Shown: positions 1-7,958, counted from the first letter of the stretch. The stretch: 64,000 bases of DNA from Streptomyces sp. NBC_01142 (GCF_026341125.1 NZ_JAPEOR010000002.1:2969001-3033000); one strand, 5' to 3'. Made by a program: numbers and translations. The notes: a model not told the origin generated them from the sequence alone.

Positions 1-2
1 GA

Positions 3-1184
3 TTGGTAGTGATCGAAAATGTCCGTGGCCTTCTCTCGGCCAAGGCCGCTCGCGGTGTGGGACCGGACGGCGCGCCTTTGGATGAGGGCGACGACGGAAC
101 CAGCACTCTTCGAGCTATCGGCGCCGTTCTCGGAGACTTGGCCGACCTCGGGTTTGATGCGGAATGGCATGTGCAGCGTGCATCCGACATCGGGGCCCCG
201 CACCAGCGCGAGCGCGTTTTCATCATCGCGTGGCCTGCTGCCGACCCCAACCACGAGCGAGTGGAACGGGCCGGGGGCACCGGACGGGAACCGCAACGAC
301 ACGTTGCGGGCCCGCAACCGGCAGCTGCCGACGCCCAGGGCGAGGGACAGCAAGGGCGTGGGGTACGAGGACGGCCTACCGGCGGTTGTGCAGCTGCTCA
401 AGACGCCCACGGCGCAACTCGGGGTGAACGGGGGGTCGCAGCACCCGGACAAGAGGAAGCAGGGCGGGCACGGCCCGACGCTCGCCGACGAGGTCGAGCA
501 CCTGCTACCGACGGCGACCGTGGCGGACTCGCGCGGCACGAGGAACCGGCGCAGGGACGGGACGCCGTACAGCCCGGGGTACGGCGAGACGCTGACGGAC
601 GCCACGGCGTTGCTGCCGACGCCGAGGGCGAGCGACACGGGGACGCCGGGCCGACGGGCGGGCGAGGGGTTCCGGCCTCCACTGTCCGAGGTCGTGCTGC
701 CGATGTTCCCCACGCCGAGGGCGAGCGACGGCACGAAGGCGAGCCCGAATCAGAAGTTCGGGGACGGCACACCGACCCTGGCGAGCGCGGCGGCACGGCT
801 GCTTCCGACGCCCCAGGCGAGCGACCACGGTTCGTGCAGCAACACCGCGGAGCAACGGCAAGCGGCCGGACATCAGGTGTATCTGTCGGACGCGATCAAG
901 TCGGTGTCGACTGGGGCCGCTACGCCCCCGCCGTCGAGCGGTGGGAAGCGGTCACGGGCCGACCGGCACCCCGGCCAACTGACGATAGAGGCCGCCTGAC
1001 CGCGGCTTTCGTTGAGTGGATGATGGGACTGCCCGCCGGTCACGTCACGGCCGTCCCAGGCTTGTCCCGCTCCGCCCAGCTCAAGGCGTTGGGGAACGGC
1101 GTTGTACCCCAGCAGGCCGCGTACGCGCTGCGGTTCCTGCTGCACCGCGCCGGTATCGCCGAGCGGTTTGGCCTCGCCGCATGA
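3..1184 (+). CDS. Phage C5-cytosine DNA methyltransferase, 5' truncated by window edge
   Basis: The product methylates cytosine at C5 in DNA; phage enzymes of this kind usually protect phage DNA from host restriction. The visible part starts at motif IV (IENV, residues 4-7), continues to motif VIII (QRERVFII, 68-75), and ends with the conserved block FVEWMMGLPAGH (336-347) and LKALGNGVVPQQ (motif X). The SAM-binding motif I and the Pro-Cys nucleophile lie upstream of the window. Residues about 80-300, the target-recognition region, are low-complexity Ala/Asp/Gly/Arg-rich in this frame, because the same DNA encodes a second protein in frame 1 (19-999). The stop overlaps the next start (ATGA). 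Family assignment is firm; target specificity is unknown. Confidence 0.85.
   Translation: MVVIENVRGLLSAKAARGVGPDGAPLDEGDDGTSTLRAIGAVLGDLADLGFDAEWHVQRASDIGAPHQRERVFIIAWPAADPNHERVERAGGTGREPQRHVAGPQPAAADAQGEGQQGRGVRGRPTGGCAAAQDAHGATRGERGVAAPGQEEAGRARPDARRRGRAPATDGDRGGLARHEEPAQGRDAVQPGVRRDADGRHGVAADAEGERHGDAGPTGGRGVPASTVRGRAADVPHAEGERRHEGEPESEVRGRHTDPGERGGTAASDAPGERPRFVQQHRGATASGRTSGVSVGRDQVGVDWGRYAPAVERWEAVTGRPAPRPTDDRGRLTAAFVEWMMGLPAGHVTAVPGLSRSAQLKALGNGVVPQQAAYALRFLLHRAGIAERFGLAA
19..999 (+). CDS. LPTPxASD-repeat phage protein nested in the methyltransferase gene, different frame
   Basis: This 326-residue frame-1 ORF lies entirely inside the methyltransferase ORF. It reads as a coherent protein: FSETWPTSGLMRNG (37-50), then seven LPTPxASD-type units at about residues 74, 103, 127, 162, 198, 229 and 262, an NGGSQHPDKR segment (137-146), and a C-terminal HPGQLTIE. 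I recognise this combination from actinophage methyltransferase-associated sequences; function is unknown. By hand count over 241-420, third-position GC is about 92% here versus about 58% in the overlapping frame, so this is the main coding frame there. A stop at 7-9 forces the start to ATG 19 or later; no strong ribosome binding site is visible. Alternative: two compensating frameshifts in one methyltransferase gene. Confidence 0.6.
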   Translation: MSVAFSRPRPLAVWDRTARLWMRATTEPALFELSAPFSETWPTSGLMRNGMCSVHPTSGPRTSASAFSSSRGLLPTPTTSEWNGPGAPDGNRNDTLRARNRQLPTPRARDSKGVGYEDGLPAVVQLLKTPTAQLGVNGGSQHPDKRKQGGHGPTLADEVEHLLPTATVADSRGTRNRRRDGTPYSPGYGETLTDATALLPTPRASDTGTPGRRAGEGFRPPLSEVVLPMFPTPRASDGTKASPNQKFGDGTPTLASAAARLLPTPQASDHGSCSNTAEQRQAAGHQVYLSDAIKSVSTGAATPPPSSGGKRSRADRHPGQLTIEAA

Positions 1185-1327
1185 CCGCCGAGCCCCCGCC
1201 GCCGCCCGCGTGTGGCCACGGCAACCCCCGATGCGGCGCGCGGCCGGTCCGCCCCTATCCGTGCGGCTGGAGATGCGACGAGCACCAGCCCGCCCGGACC
1301 CGCCCGTACTTCCGCGCCGCCCCGTGA
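1181..1327 (+). CDS. Small Cys-rich phage protein, hypothetical
   Basis: This 48-residue protein starts at the ATG overlapping the methyltransferase stop (ATGA), implying translational coupling. It contains CGHG, RCG, YPCGWRCDEH, four Cys and several His, spaced as in a small zinc-binding knuckle. Similar short Cys-rich proteins with a GWRCxEH motif are common in Streptomyces prophages, but no function is established. It begins a run of closely spaced early genes. The length and arrangement support a real gene; the zinc-binding idea is inference. Confidence 0.55.
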   Translation: MTAEPPPPPACGHGNPRCGARPVRPYPCGWRCDEHQPARTRPYFRAAP

Positions 1328-1402
1328 ACGCCCCGGGGCGAGGGCTTGCCGACGACCGGCCCCTCGCCCCGGGCGCCCCACCCCGACAGGAGCACAACCC
1401 CC

Positions 1403-2353
1403 GTGACCTGGTTCAAAGTCGACGACACCGCCCACGCACACCCGAAGTTGCTCAAGGCCGGCAATGCCGCCCTCGGCCTGTGGGTCCGCGCGGGCGCCTA
1501 CGCCGCGCAGCACCTCACCGAGGGCGTGATTCCGGGCGTCGTCGCCCAGCTGTACGGCACCGCGCCCCAGGCCCGGAAGCTGGTCGCGTCCGGCCTGTGG
1601 CACCCCCACGGCCACGACTGCACCCGGTGCAAGCAGCCCGTCGCCGGCGACTACGTGATGCACGACTTCCTGATCTACAACCCGAGCCGTGCGCGCGTCG
1701 AGGACGACCGAGCCGCCGCCGCCGAGCGCCAGAAGCGGGCCCGCGAGCGCGCCGCCGAACAGCGGAACCAGGAGCGTCATCCCCTCGATTCGTCGGCGAA
1801 TCGTCCGCGAATCGACGACGATCCGTCGCCCGAAAATCGCGAACCGTCCGCGAATCAGATCGAATTTCCCGACGACATCGCAGGTCAGGGCGACCCGTCA
1901 CAGCGTGACGGTATGGACCCGTCACGGTCCCCCCGACCCGACCCGACCCGTCCCGCTGTACCTCCTACGGAGGTACAGCTAGCTAGCTACGGCTCGACAC
2001 CCGCCGTGCCCCCGAACGTTGTCCAGCTCCGCGACGAACTCACCGCCGCCGGAATCGTCGTCGAGTGGTCGCTCGAAACGGCCGAGTGGTTCCGCCTTGA
2101 GGCGATCGTCACCCGGACCGCCGTTCCCGCCCTGGTCGACCACGCCCGCGAGCAGTGGCACCGCGCCCGTTCCCGCCCGCGGTCGGTCCGTTACTTCCTG
2201 CCCGGCTGGACCGCACTCCCGCCCGTCCCCGCCGGCGCCCCCACCGCGCCCGGAGCCGACGTGATCCCCCTCGACGCCGCCCGCCCCGGCCGAGTGGCCC
2301 GCGCCGCCGACATGTTCGCCGCCGCCCTCAACCCCCAGGAGAACGCCCAGTGA
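1403..2353 (+). CDS. DnaD-like phage replication protein (putative)
   Basis: The 316-residue product opens with WFKVDDTAHAHPKLLKAG and ALGLWVRAGAYAAQHL, the N-terminal winged-helix-like block seen in phage replication-initiation proteins that resemble DnaD. The centre is hydrophilic and low complexity. The C-terminal part (about 205-290) contains EWSLETAEWFRLEAIV and an RSVRYFLPGW motif typical of the same phage family. I chose GTG 1403 because it is preceded by CAGGAG at a suitable distance; the frame is open further upstream without a good start. It overlaps the next gene by 4 bp (GTGA). Its place next to the zinc-ribbon protein, HNH and SSB genes fits replication. The exact role (helicase loader or origin binding) cannot be told. 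Confidence 0.6.
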   Translation: MTWFKVDDTAHAHPKLLKAGNAALGLWVRAGAYAAQHLTEGVIPGVVAQLYGTAPQARKLVASGLWHPHGHDCTRCKQPVAGDYVMHDFLIYNPSRARVEDDRAAAAERQKRARERAAEQRNQERHPLDSSANRPRIDDDPSPENREPSANQIEFPDDIAGQGDPSQRDGMDPSRSPRPDPTRPAVPPTEVQLASYGSTPAVPPNVVQLRDELTAAGIVVEWSLETAEWFRLEAIVTRTAVPALVDHAREQWHRARSRPRSVRYFLPGWTALPPVPAGAPTAPGADVIPLDAARPGRVARAADMFAAALNPQENAQ

Positions 2354-3177
2354 CCCGCGAAGAAGTCGCCGCCCTGCTCGCCTACGCCGTGAGCCTCGAC
2401 CCCCGCCTCGCCCCCGCCGACCAGGCCGAGGCCGACGAACGCCTCGCCCAGTGGTTCAACCTGCTCGAAGACGTGCCCCCAACCGCCCCGCACCCAGACG
2501 GCCGGCACTGGCACGCCGGCCACATCGTCCGCCACCACATCGCCAGCAGCCCGTACCGCCTCCAGCCGAGCGACGTATCGCGCCCGTGGCACACGTTCAA
2601 GGCCGACGTACTGGGACGCCACACCGACCCCGTGCCGCCGGTCGACCCGGACGACCACAAGGCGTACCGTGCCGCCCTCGCCGGCACCAGGACCGCCATA
2701 GCCGCCGGGCAGGCCGCCGCGTCGGTGTACCGCGAGTTGACCGGCGGAAGCACCCGCGAGGAGCGCAACGAGTTCGCCGCCGCCCGGTTGCGCGCCCTCG
2801 GCGACTACATGCCGCGCACCGTCGCCGCCGAACTCAAGGAATTCCGCAAGACGCGAGCCGAGCGCGAGCACCGCGCCGCCGCCGGCCTGCCCGACCCGCT
2901 CGACGTGACGTGCCCGTACGTGACGTGCCGCGCCCGGCCCGGCACGCCGTGCCAGCAAGGCGGGAAGCGCCGCACGGACCGCAGCACCCCGCACCCGTCC
3001 CGCCTCGACCTCGCCGCCGAGGCCGAGGCACGCGACCGCGCCGAGGCGCAGCGTCGCCCCACCGAGCAGTCCGAGCGCGAACTCGACGCCCTCGCCCGCA
3101 TGATGGCGCGCCCGCCGGTCGCCCGCGAGCAGTGCGGACGGCGCGAGGCCCGGCACGTTACCGGGGCGCAGCGATGA
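2350..3177 (+). CDS. Phage protein with C-terminal zinc-ribbon motif
   Basis: This protein has 275 residues and starts at GTG overlapping the upstream stop. The N-terminal half is helical and of unknown fold, with a conserved-looking WHAGHIVRHHIASSPYRLQP stretch. Near residue 195 there is a CPYVTCRARPGTPC cluster followed by HPSRL, the phage zinc-ribbon pattern in which four Cys bind one zinc ion, often in nucleic-acid binding proteins. The C-terminal tail is charged. Position directly after the DnaD-like protein suggests a DNA replication or loading role, which is inference. It overlaps the next small gene by 4 bp. Confidence 0.6.
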   Translation: MTREEVAALLAYAVSLDPRLAPADQAEADERLAQWFNLLEDVPPTAPHPDGRHWHAGHIVRHHIASSPYRLQPSDVSRPWHTFKADVLGRHTDPVPPVDPDDHKAYRAALAGTRTAIAAGQAAASVYRELTGGSTREERNEFAAARLRALGDYMPRTVAAELKEFRKTRAEREHRAAAGLPDPLDVTCPYVTCRARPGTPCQQGGKRRTDRSTPHPSRLDLAAEAEARDRAEAQRRPTEQSERELDALARMMARPPVAREQCGRREARHVTGAQR

Positions 3178-3344
3178 TGCCGCCCGCCGCCGTCGCCGCC
3201 ATCCGCGCGGGCGTCGAGGTCGCCCACGGGAACGGCCTACGAAGCGCCGAGGACGTGGCCGAGCTGATCGCGGACGAACTCACCGCCGTGGGTTGGACGA
3301 TCACCCTCGCCGAGCCCGAGAACGACCGCTCAACGACCGCGTAG
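3174..3344 (+). CDS. Hypothetical 56-aa phage protein
   Basis: This short ORF begins with tandem ATGs (MMPPAAVAAIRAG) overlapping the preceding stop. It is a single hydrophilic helical protein containing SAEDVAELIADELTAVGWTI. I do not recognise a family. Coupled start, codon bias like its neighbours and uninterrupted spacing support expression as the last gene of the first early operon; a promoter-like region with a perfect palindrome follows. Confidence 0.5.
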   Translation: MMPPAAVAAIRAGVEVAHGNGLRSAEDVAELIADELTAVGWTITLAEPENDRSTTA

Positions 3345-3399
3345 CGCCTCGACAGGGGGTGGGAATCCGAGCGGACCGCCCCGCCCCCCGTCATGTATC

Positions 3400-3417
3400 T
3401 TCCATCCATGGATGGAA
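3400..3417. promoter_or_regulatory. Perfect 18-bp palindrome, candidate operator
   Basis: TTCCATCCATGGATGGAA reads identically on both strands and lies 42 bp upstream of the HNH gene start. A TANNNT-type -10 candidate (TATCTT, 3396-3401) overlaps its left edge, so a bound repressor would block it. Half-sites recur nearby as CATCATCCATAG and ACATCCATGG. Operator function is inferred. Confidence 0.5.
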
Positions 3418-3458
3418 AGCATCATCCATAGAACGATTAACCCGACGGAGGTACATCC

Positions 3459-3971
3459 ATGGACCGGCCCACCCCGGCCGCACGGTTCGCCGCCAAGGTG
3501 AACACCGCGGGCCCCTGGTCACTCCGCCGGGACTGCCTCGGCCGCTGTCACCTGTGGGACGGCGCCGAGAACGAGAAGGGTTACGGGACGTTCTACGTCG
3601 CCGGCCGCACCGTCAAGGCCCACCGCTACGCCTACGAACAGGCCAACGGCCCCATACCGGCTGGCCTTGAGGTCGACCACCGATGTCGCCGCCGCGCATG
3701 CGTCGCACCTGTGCACCTTGAGGCCGTCACGCACCGCGTGAACATCCTCCGCTCCACGAACCACGTTGCCGCCCGCGCCGCCGTCACGCACTGTCCGGCC
3801 GGCCACGCCTACGACGAGGCCAACACGATCCGGGCCCGCAACGGAACGCGGAAGTGTCGGGCGTGCAAGAACGCCCAGGCCCGCACCGCCCGCGCCCGCG
3901 CCCGCGAGGACCGCCTCGCCCCCGTCGAACACATCCGCCCCCGTACAACCCACCTCGAAAGGGCCGCGTAA
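3459..3971 (+). CDS. HNH homing-type endonuclease
   Basis: The 170-residue protein matches the HNH_3 layout: [16 protein letters not shown] (about 27-42), then [20 protein letters not shown] and [20 protein letters not shown] carrying the beta-beta-alpha-metal residues. The usual NPxHLE element reads APVHLE, so the Asn normally found before Pro is Ala here. A C-terminal zinc-knuckle-like CPAGHAY and CRACKNAQ segment suggests DNA binding. It has a strong CGGAGG ribosome binding site and follows a candidate operator, so it may be an independently regulated free-standing nuclease. Packaging-linked HNH proteins usually sit by the terminase; this one sits by ssb, so homing or a replication role is more likely. 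Confidence 0.8.
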   Translation: MDRPTPAARFAAKVNTAGPWSLRRDCLGRCHLWDGAENEKGYGTFYVAGRTVKAHRYAYEQANGPIPAGLEVDHRCRRRACVAPVHLEAVTHRVNILRSTNHVAARAAVTHCPAGHAYDEANTIRARNGTRKCRACKNAQARTARARAREDRLAPVEHIRPRTTHLERAA

Positions 3972-3973
3972 CC

Positions 3974-4462
3974 ATGAGTGGCGACACCCCCATCACCATG
4001 ACCGGCAACGTCGTTGCCGACCCCGAACTCAGGTTCACCCCGTCCGGCGCCGCCGTCTGCAACTTCCGCGTGGCCTCGACCCCGCGGAAGTTCAACCGAC
4101 AGACGAACGAATTCGAGGACGGCGAGCCGCTGTTCCTCGGCGTGGCCGTGTGGCGCCAGCAGGCCGAGCACGTCGCCGAGTCCGTACAGCGCGGCATGCG
4201 CGTGATCATCGTCGGACGCCTCACCCAGCGCCAGTACGAGGCCAACGACGGCAGCAAGCGCAGCAGTTACGAGATTCAGGCCGACGAGGTCGCCCCGAGC
4301 CTGCTCCGCGCGACCGCGGTCGTGACCAAGGCCAACGGCAACGCCCAGGGCGCCCAGCAGGCCACCCAGCAGCCGTACAACCAGCAGCCCCAGGGATACG
4401 GCCAGAAGCGCGCCGGCGACCCATGGGCGACCCCGGGATACGGCAACGAACCCCCGTTCTGA
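3974..4462 (+). CDS. ssb: Single-stranded DNA-binding protein
   Basis: The protein binds and protects single-stranded DNA during phage replication. The OB fold occupies about residues 5-110: [30 protein letters not shown], and [21 protein letters not shown] followed by [13 protein letters not shown]. The C-terminal third is Gln/Gly/Pro-rich and disordered. It ends GYGNEPPF, a weakened version of the acidic DDDIPF tip that recruits partner proteins in host SSBs, so partner docking may differ. The total of 162 residues is normal. It starts 2 bp after the HNH stop, with GAAAGGG upstream, so both genes are probably one transcript ending at the hairpin at 4471. Confidence 0.93.
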   Translation: MSGDTPITMTGNVVADPELRFTPSGAAVCNFRVASTPRKFNRQTNEFEDGEPLFLGVAVWRQQAEHVAESVQRGMRVIIVGRLTQRQYEANDGSKRSSYEIQADEVAPSLLRATAVVTKANGNAQGAQQATQQPYNQQPQGYGQKRAGDPWATPGYGNEPPF

Positions 4463-4470
4463 TCAGCCCT

Positions 4471-4497
4471 CCGCGACCGGCGCGCGTCCGGTCGCGG
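4471..4497 (+). terminator. Hairpin after ssb
   Basis: A perfect 10-bp stem (CCGCGACCGG / CCGGTCGCGG) with a 7-nt loop follows the ssb stop by 8 bp. There is no U-run, as is common for terminators in high-GC actinobacteria. Confidence 0.55.
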
Positions 4498-4559
4498 GCC
4501 CTCCCGCGCACGCGAGCAGCACCTCGACCCCCTCGGACCCGAGACAGGAGCACCACCCC

Positions 4560-5168
4560 ATGACCCGTATCCCCGACGCCGTCGCGTTCGCCTCGCTCGA
4601 CACTCACCGCCTGATCGTCACCGTCCCGAACGAGGGCCCGGCCGACGTGGCGTGCAACCTCCCGCGCACCGTGGCCGTCGGCGTCCTCCGCCAGATAGCC
4701 GCGAGCCTTGAAGGCCCCGCCGGGCACTGCGACACCGCCCTCGCGACCGCCGCGCCGTGCCCCATCCATGACGCACCCGCGCCGCGCCCGGCCGGCCTCG
4801 ACGCCCTGCTCGCCGCGGTCGCCGACCAGCTGCCCGACGAGGACCAGCAGGCGCCGACGGATTGGGTCGCCGACGTTCGGTCGGCCCTCGCGTTCAACGA
4901 GGGGGCGCAGCATCCGGCCGTGATCACGCTGCGCGACATCCTGCTCGACGACGCCCCGCGCACGCCCGAGCAGGCCCTCGCCGCCGCCCTGGCCGTCCTC
5001 GCCGCCCACACCCGCGAACTGTCCGCCCTCGCCCGCCGCGACGCCGACGAGTACCGCGACGAACACGGCGTGAACCGCAGCACGCGCGGCCTGCTCACCG
5101 GCATGGACCACACGCGGAAGCTGCTCGACCGCCACGCGACCCGCCTCGACGAGGAAACCGGCCAGTGA
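4560..5168 (+). CDS. Hypothetical phage early protein
   Basis: This 202-residue protein is mostly alpha-helical and acidic. It contains a CDTALATAAPCPIHD segment near residue 60 and a C-terminal helical region ALAVLAAHTRELSALARRD followed by a Lys/His-rich end. I do not recognise a family. It begins at ATG with the leader ACAGGAGCAC plus a C-rich spacer, which recurs before several other early genes here. Its stop overlaps the next start (GTGA). Confidence 0.55.
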   Translation: MTRIPDAVAFASLDTHRLIVTVPNEGPADVACNLPRTVAVGVLRQIAASLEGPAGHCDTALATAAPCPIHDAPAPRPAGLDALLAAVADQLPDEDQQAPTDWVADVRSALAFNEGAQHPAVITLRDILLDDAPRTPEQALAAALAVLAAHTRELSALARRDADEYRDEHGVNRSTRGLLTGMDHTRKLLDRHATRLDEETGQ

Positions 5169-5383
5169 GCAGCCTTACCGGCCTCGCGATCGTCGCTGGC
5201 CTCCTCGCGTCCAGCGTGCCCCTCGGCCTGTGGGCATGCCGGCGCGACCCCGGCCCCCTCGCCAGCCGACGCGCCCGCGCCGACGCCGACCGCGCCCTGT
5301 TGCGCCTCGCCCACACAGGATGCGTCCGCCCCGACCAGTGCCCGACCTGCCCGGCCCTCGCCGAGCGCGCCAACAGCAAGTAG
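5165..5383 (+). CDS. Small membrane protein with C-terminal CxxC
   Basis: The 72-residue product has one N-terminal hydrophobic segment (LTGLAIVAGLLASSVPLGLWA, about 4-24) and a cytoplasmic basic region ending in CVRPDQCPTCPAL, a possible metal site. It is translationally coupled to the upstream gene by GTGA. Such proteins recur in Streptomyces phage early regions; function is unknown. Confidence 0.5.
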   Translation: MSSLTGLAIVAGLLASSVPLGLWACRRDPGPLASRRARADADRALLRLAHTGCVRPDQCPTCPALAERANSK

Positions 5384-5402
5384 CACCAGGAGCAGCCACA
5401 CC

Positions 5403-6248
5403 ATGACGACCACCCTCGACTACGCCGCGCCGCCGGTCGCCCGCCGCGCCGCGGTCGACCTCGCCGCCGTGCGCGAGCAGTGGGGCGACCTGCTCGCCGC
5501 TATCGGCCGCCGGCCGGCCGCGGAGTGGCCGCCGCGCGAGGCCCGCGGATTCCTCGACCAACTCGCCGCCGACGACCGCGCCGAGAACGACGAGCACCCC
5601 GTCGAGGCCGTCGTCGGTCGACTCCCGCTCACCATCCGCGAGCACCCCGCCCCGCTCAACCTCGACGCCCTCGACGCCGCCCTCGCCATCGAGCGTGACC
5701 TGTTCGACCTCGCCGACGTCGTCGCCGAGCAGGTGCAGCGCTCCATACGGCCGGCCCGCGACGCACACGGCCGGTTCATCACCGACCAGGCCGACACCGC
5801 CGACCCCGCACGGTGGCACCCGCCCACGCACCGCGACGCCGGCCCCGCGAGCGCCGCCTCGGCCGGTAGCCGCGCGTACGGGCTGCATTGGGCCGCCGTA
5901 TGGCTGGAGGGGCGCGCCCTCGACGAGATGAGCGGCGACCTGTTCGAGCCGATCCCCCCGCGCCTGCTCGACGAGGTCGCCGCGACCGCCCGCCGGGCAC
6001 GCCTCACGGTCGAGCTGGCCCTCGGCCGCGACGGGCGGACGACCGCCCTCGACGAGCCGTGCCCGTTCTGTGGTGGGCAGCTCGCCGGCCACACCCGCCC
6101 CGGGGGCGAGCCTGTGGTCACCTGCTCGACCGGCGAGGCGTGCGAGGCGCCCGTCGACCTCGACGGCCGGCGCCGGCGGGCGTGGCGGGGCGCCGACATG
6201 GTCGGCCTGTGGGTCGCCCTCGACGCGCGCCGGCGAGGCGATGCGTAG
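5403..6248 (+). CDS. Hypothetical phage protein with zinc ribbon
   Basis: This 281-residue protein has a helical N-terminal region, an AHGRFITDQADTADPARWHP segment mid-protein, then a helical domain. Near residue 220 a CPFCGG motif is followed about 20 residues later by CSTGEAC, giving a four-Cys zinc ribbon. No catalytic motif is visible. Proteins of this shape occur in many Streptomyces phages upstream of the structural genes. The ATG follows CACCAGGAGC. It is the last gene before a promoter/operator region at 6313. Confidence 0.55.
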   Translation: MTTTLDYAAPPVARRAAVDLAAVREQWGDLLAAIGRRPAAEWPPREARGFLDQLAADDRAENDEHPVEAVVGRLPLTIREHPAPLNLDALDAALAIERDLFDLADVVAEQVQRSIRPARDAHGRFITDQADTADPARWHPPTHRDAGPASAASAGSRAYGLHWAAVWLEGRALDEMSGDLFEPIPPRLLDEVAATARRARLTVELALGRDGRTTALDEPCPFCGGQLAGHTRPGGEPVVTCSTGEACEAPVDLDGRRRRAWRGADMVGLWVALDARRRGDA

Positions 6249-6312
6249 CAACTCCCTTGGGGCCGACTGGAGTTAGGCCCGCCCCTCCGTTACCAGACCG
6301 TTACTGAACAAG

Positions 6313-6355
6313 GTTCTGAACTCAGTTGTGTACCCAGTTCTGAACTCGATACAGT
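6313..6355 (+). promoter_or_regulatory. Promoter with two GTTCTGAACTC operator copies
   Basis: GTTCTGAACTC occurs twice (6313-6323 and 6337-6347), 24 bp apart; each contains the palindrome GTTC-T-GAAC. The second copy sits between a -35-like TTGTGT (6326-6331) and a -10-like TACAGT (6350-6355) with an 18-bp spacer. A dimeric repressor bound at both sites would block RNA polymerase. It drives the 6413 gene. Sites are seen; function is inferred. Confidence 0.6.
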
Positions 6356-6412
6356 GGCGCTCCCGCCGGACGTCACCCGGCAACAGACCGACAGCCAAGG
6401 GAGCAACCCCCA

Positions 6413-7900
6413 ATGAGCGCAGTCACCATTCCCGGCGCCCTCGCCGACTACCTCAGCAACCAGTTCATCAGCGATGACGAGACCGCCGCCGCCCTCGACG
6501 CAGCCCGCCGCGGCCGAGGCCGCACGCTGGTGATCGAGCCCACCAGCCCGCGCGTGCTGCACGTGATCAGCCGCTTTGCCGAGCACCTGCTCAAGTACCC
6601 GAGCATCCGCACCCGCGCCCAGCGCGACGCCGCCCGCCTGTGGATCAAGCGCGCCGGCCACGCCCCCGCCCGCATGACCCACCAGTTCGACAACACCCGG
6701 GAGGCCTACAACCACACGCAGTGCCGCGACGACATCCGAGACGGCGACGTCCTGGTCGTCCGCTCCGAGCGCGTTGTCGGAATCCTGGTCAAGGCGTGGC
6801 CCGCGGCGATCACCGAGGCGCACGGCGAGCTGCACACCCTCACCGCGCCGGCCCGCGAGATCGAGGGCGGCGCATACGCCGAAGCCGCCGAGACCGCCGA
6901 ACAGGCCGCCCATAGCTACGGTTTCCCCCTCGCCGTACACACCCCCGTGAACTACCCAGTAGGCGCCCGCGTCCGTGAGGGCAACCGCCTCGGCACCGTG
7001 ACGGCCGTGAACGTCGAAACGTTCCACCTGAGCACGCTCACCACCACGCACGACAACGTGACCATCACGTGGGACCACGGCACCGAGTCGACCATTCACC
7101 CGAGCCACGTCGAGCCCGCCGAGGAGCCCGCCGAGGACATCGAGGCGCAGCAGGCCGCCGCCGAGGTGACCGAGACCGAGGCCGTAGCCGGCACGTGGCG
7201 GGGCGAGTGGATCGGCGAGCAGCAGGCCGGCGACGCCCTGTTCACCATCGAGCCGGCCGCCGAACAGGGCGCCCTGTTCACCGAGGGCGACCAGCCCACC
7301 CGCGAGGCCGTCACCGTGCGCATGACCCCGGACCCCGCCGGCCTCGCCCGCATCCGCGCCAAGGCCGCCGCCGACCGCAAGACGTACCGCGCCACGATGG
7401 ACGAGCGGCAGGCCGCCGACCACATCGCCCACGGCGCCCCCGTGCCGGCCGCCGTACAGGCCCGCATCGACGCCCGCCGCGCCACAGAGGCCGCCCCCGA
7501 GCAAGGCGAGCAGTTGCCCGCCCGCCGCGTGATCGAGGGCGTCATCGTGGGACACGCCGGCACCGCCGAGGGCAGCATGCCCGCGGACGCCGGGCACCCG
7601 AACGTGATCGCCGCGCGCGCCGCCCTCGACGGCCTCGCCGCCGCCCGCATGACCGACCACCACGACGTGAGCGACCCCACCGAGGCCGAGCAGGACATAC
7701 GCGGCTATCTGGTCGAGCCCCGCGGAGGCGCCCGCGTCGCCGTCTACTGGCTTGAGGGCGGGCGCACCATCCGCCGAGACACCCCCATCGACGGGGCCGC
7801 CCTTGACTGCCTCGCCCACACCCTCACTCGCCGCGGCTGGAAGGTCGAGAAGATGCTCAGGTCCTCGCAGTGCGTCTTTGCCCACCGTCCGACCGACTGA
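6413..7900 (+). CDS. Large hypothetical phage early protein
   Basis: This 495-residue protein is hydrophilic. Its N-terminal region (1-85) contains ADYLSNQFISDDETAAALD and a helical AEHLLKYPSIRTRAQRDAARL segment. A central beta-rich stretch (about 180-235, VGARVREGNRLGTVTAVN) looks like a small barrel, an acidic Ala/Glu-rich linker follows, and the C-terminal 60 residues are ordered (GARVAVYWLEGGRTIRRDTP). I do not recognise a family. It is the first gene behind a promoter with duplicated operators, so it is probably tightly repressed in the lysogen. The ATG follows GGGAGCAACCCCCA, the same leader as at 8518. Confidence 0.6.
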   Translation: MSAVTIPGALADYLSNQFISDDETAAALDAARRGRGRTLVIEPTSPRVLHVISRFAEHLLKYPSIRTRAQRDAARLWIKRAGHAPARMTHQFDNTREAYNHTQCRDDIRDGDVLVVRSERVVGILVKAWPAAITEAHGELHTLTAPAREIEGGAYAEAAETAEQAAHSYGFPLAVHTPVNYPVGARVREGNRLGTVTAVNVETFHLSTLTTTHDNVTITWDHGTESTIHPSHVEPAEEPAEDIEAQQAAAEVTETEAVAGTWRGEWIGEQQAGDALFTIEPAAEQGALFTEGDQPTREAVTVRMTPDPAGLARIRAKAAADRKTYRATMDERQAADHIAHGAPVPAAVQARIDARRATEAAPEQGEQLPARRVIEGVIVGHAGTAEGSMPADAGHPNVIAARAALDGLAAARMTDHHDVSDPTEAEQDIRGYLVEPRGGARVAVYWLEGGRTIRRDTPIDGAALDCLAHTLTRRGWKVEKMLRSSQCVFAHRPTD

Positions 7901-7909
7901 TCACCCGCC

Positions 7910-7935
7910 GGCCCGCCCTCGACCGAGGGCGGGCC
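7910..7935 (+). terminator. GC-rich hairpin after the 6413 gene
   Basis: GGCCCGCCCTC pairs perfectly with GAGGGCGGGCC across a 4-nt loop, 9 bp after the stop. It has no U-run. It may end the transcript or act as an attenuator before the 7959 gene. Confidence 0.5.
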
Positions 7936-7958
7936 CCGCCCGAACAGGAGCACCAGAG

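Noticed and set aside
19..999. Reading the methyltransferase as one protein with two compensating frameshifts
   Set aside because: Kept only as an alternative. Frame 3 has no stop over the whole length, and frame 1 has family motifs (FSETWP...) in the part where frame 3 also has family motifs, which a simple double frameshift does not explain.
6290..7885. 531-codon open frame antisense to the 6413 gene
   Set aside because: Gly/Val/Ala-rich shadow, with no ribosome binding site or domain. The sense frame has a promoter, leader and ordered segments.
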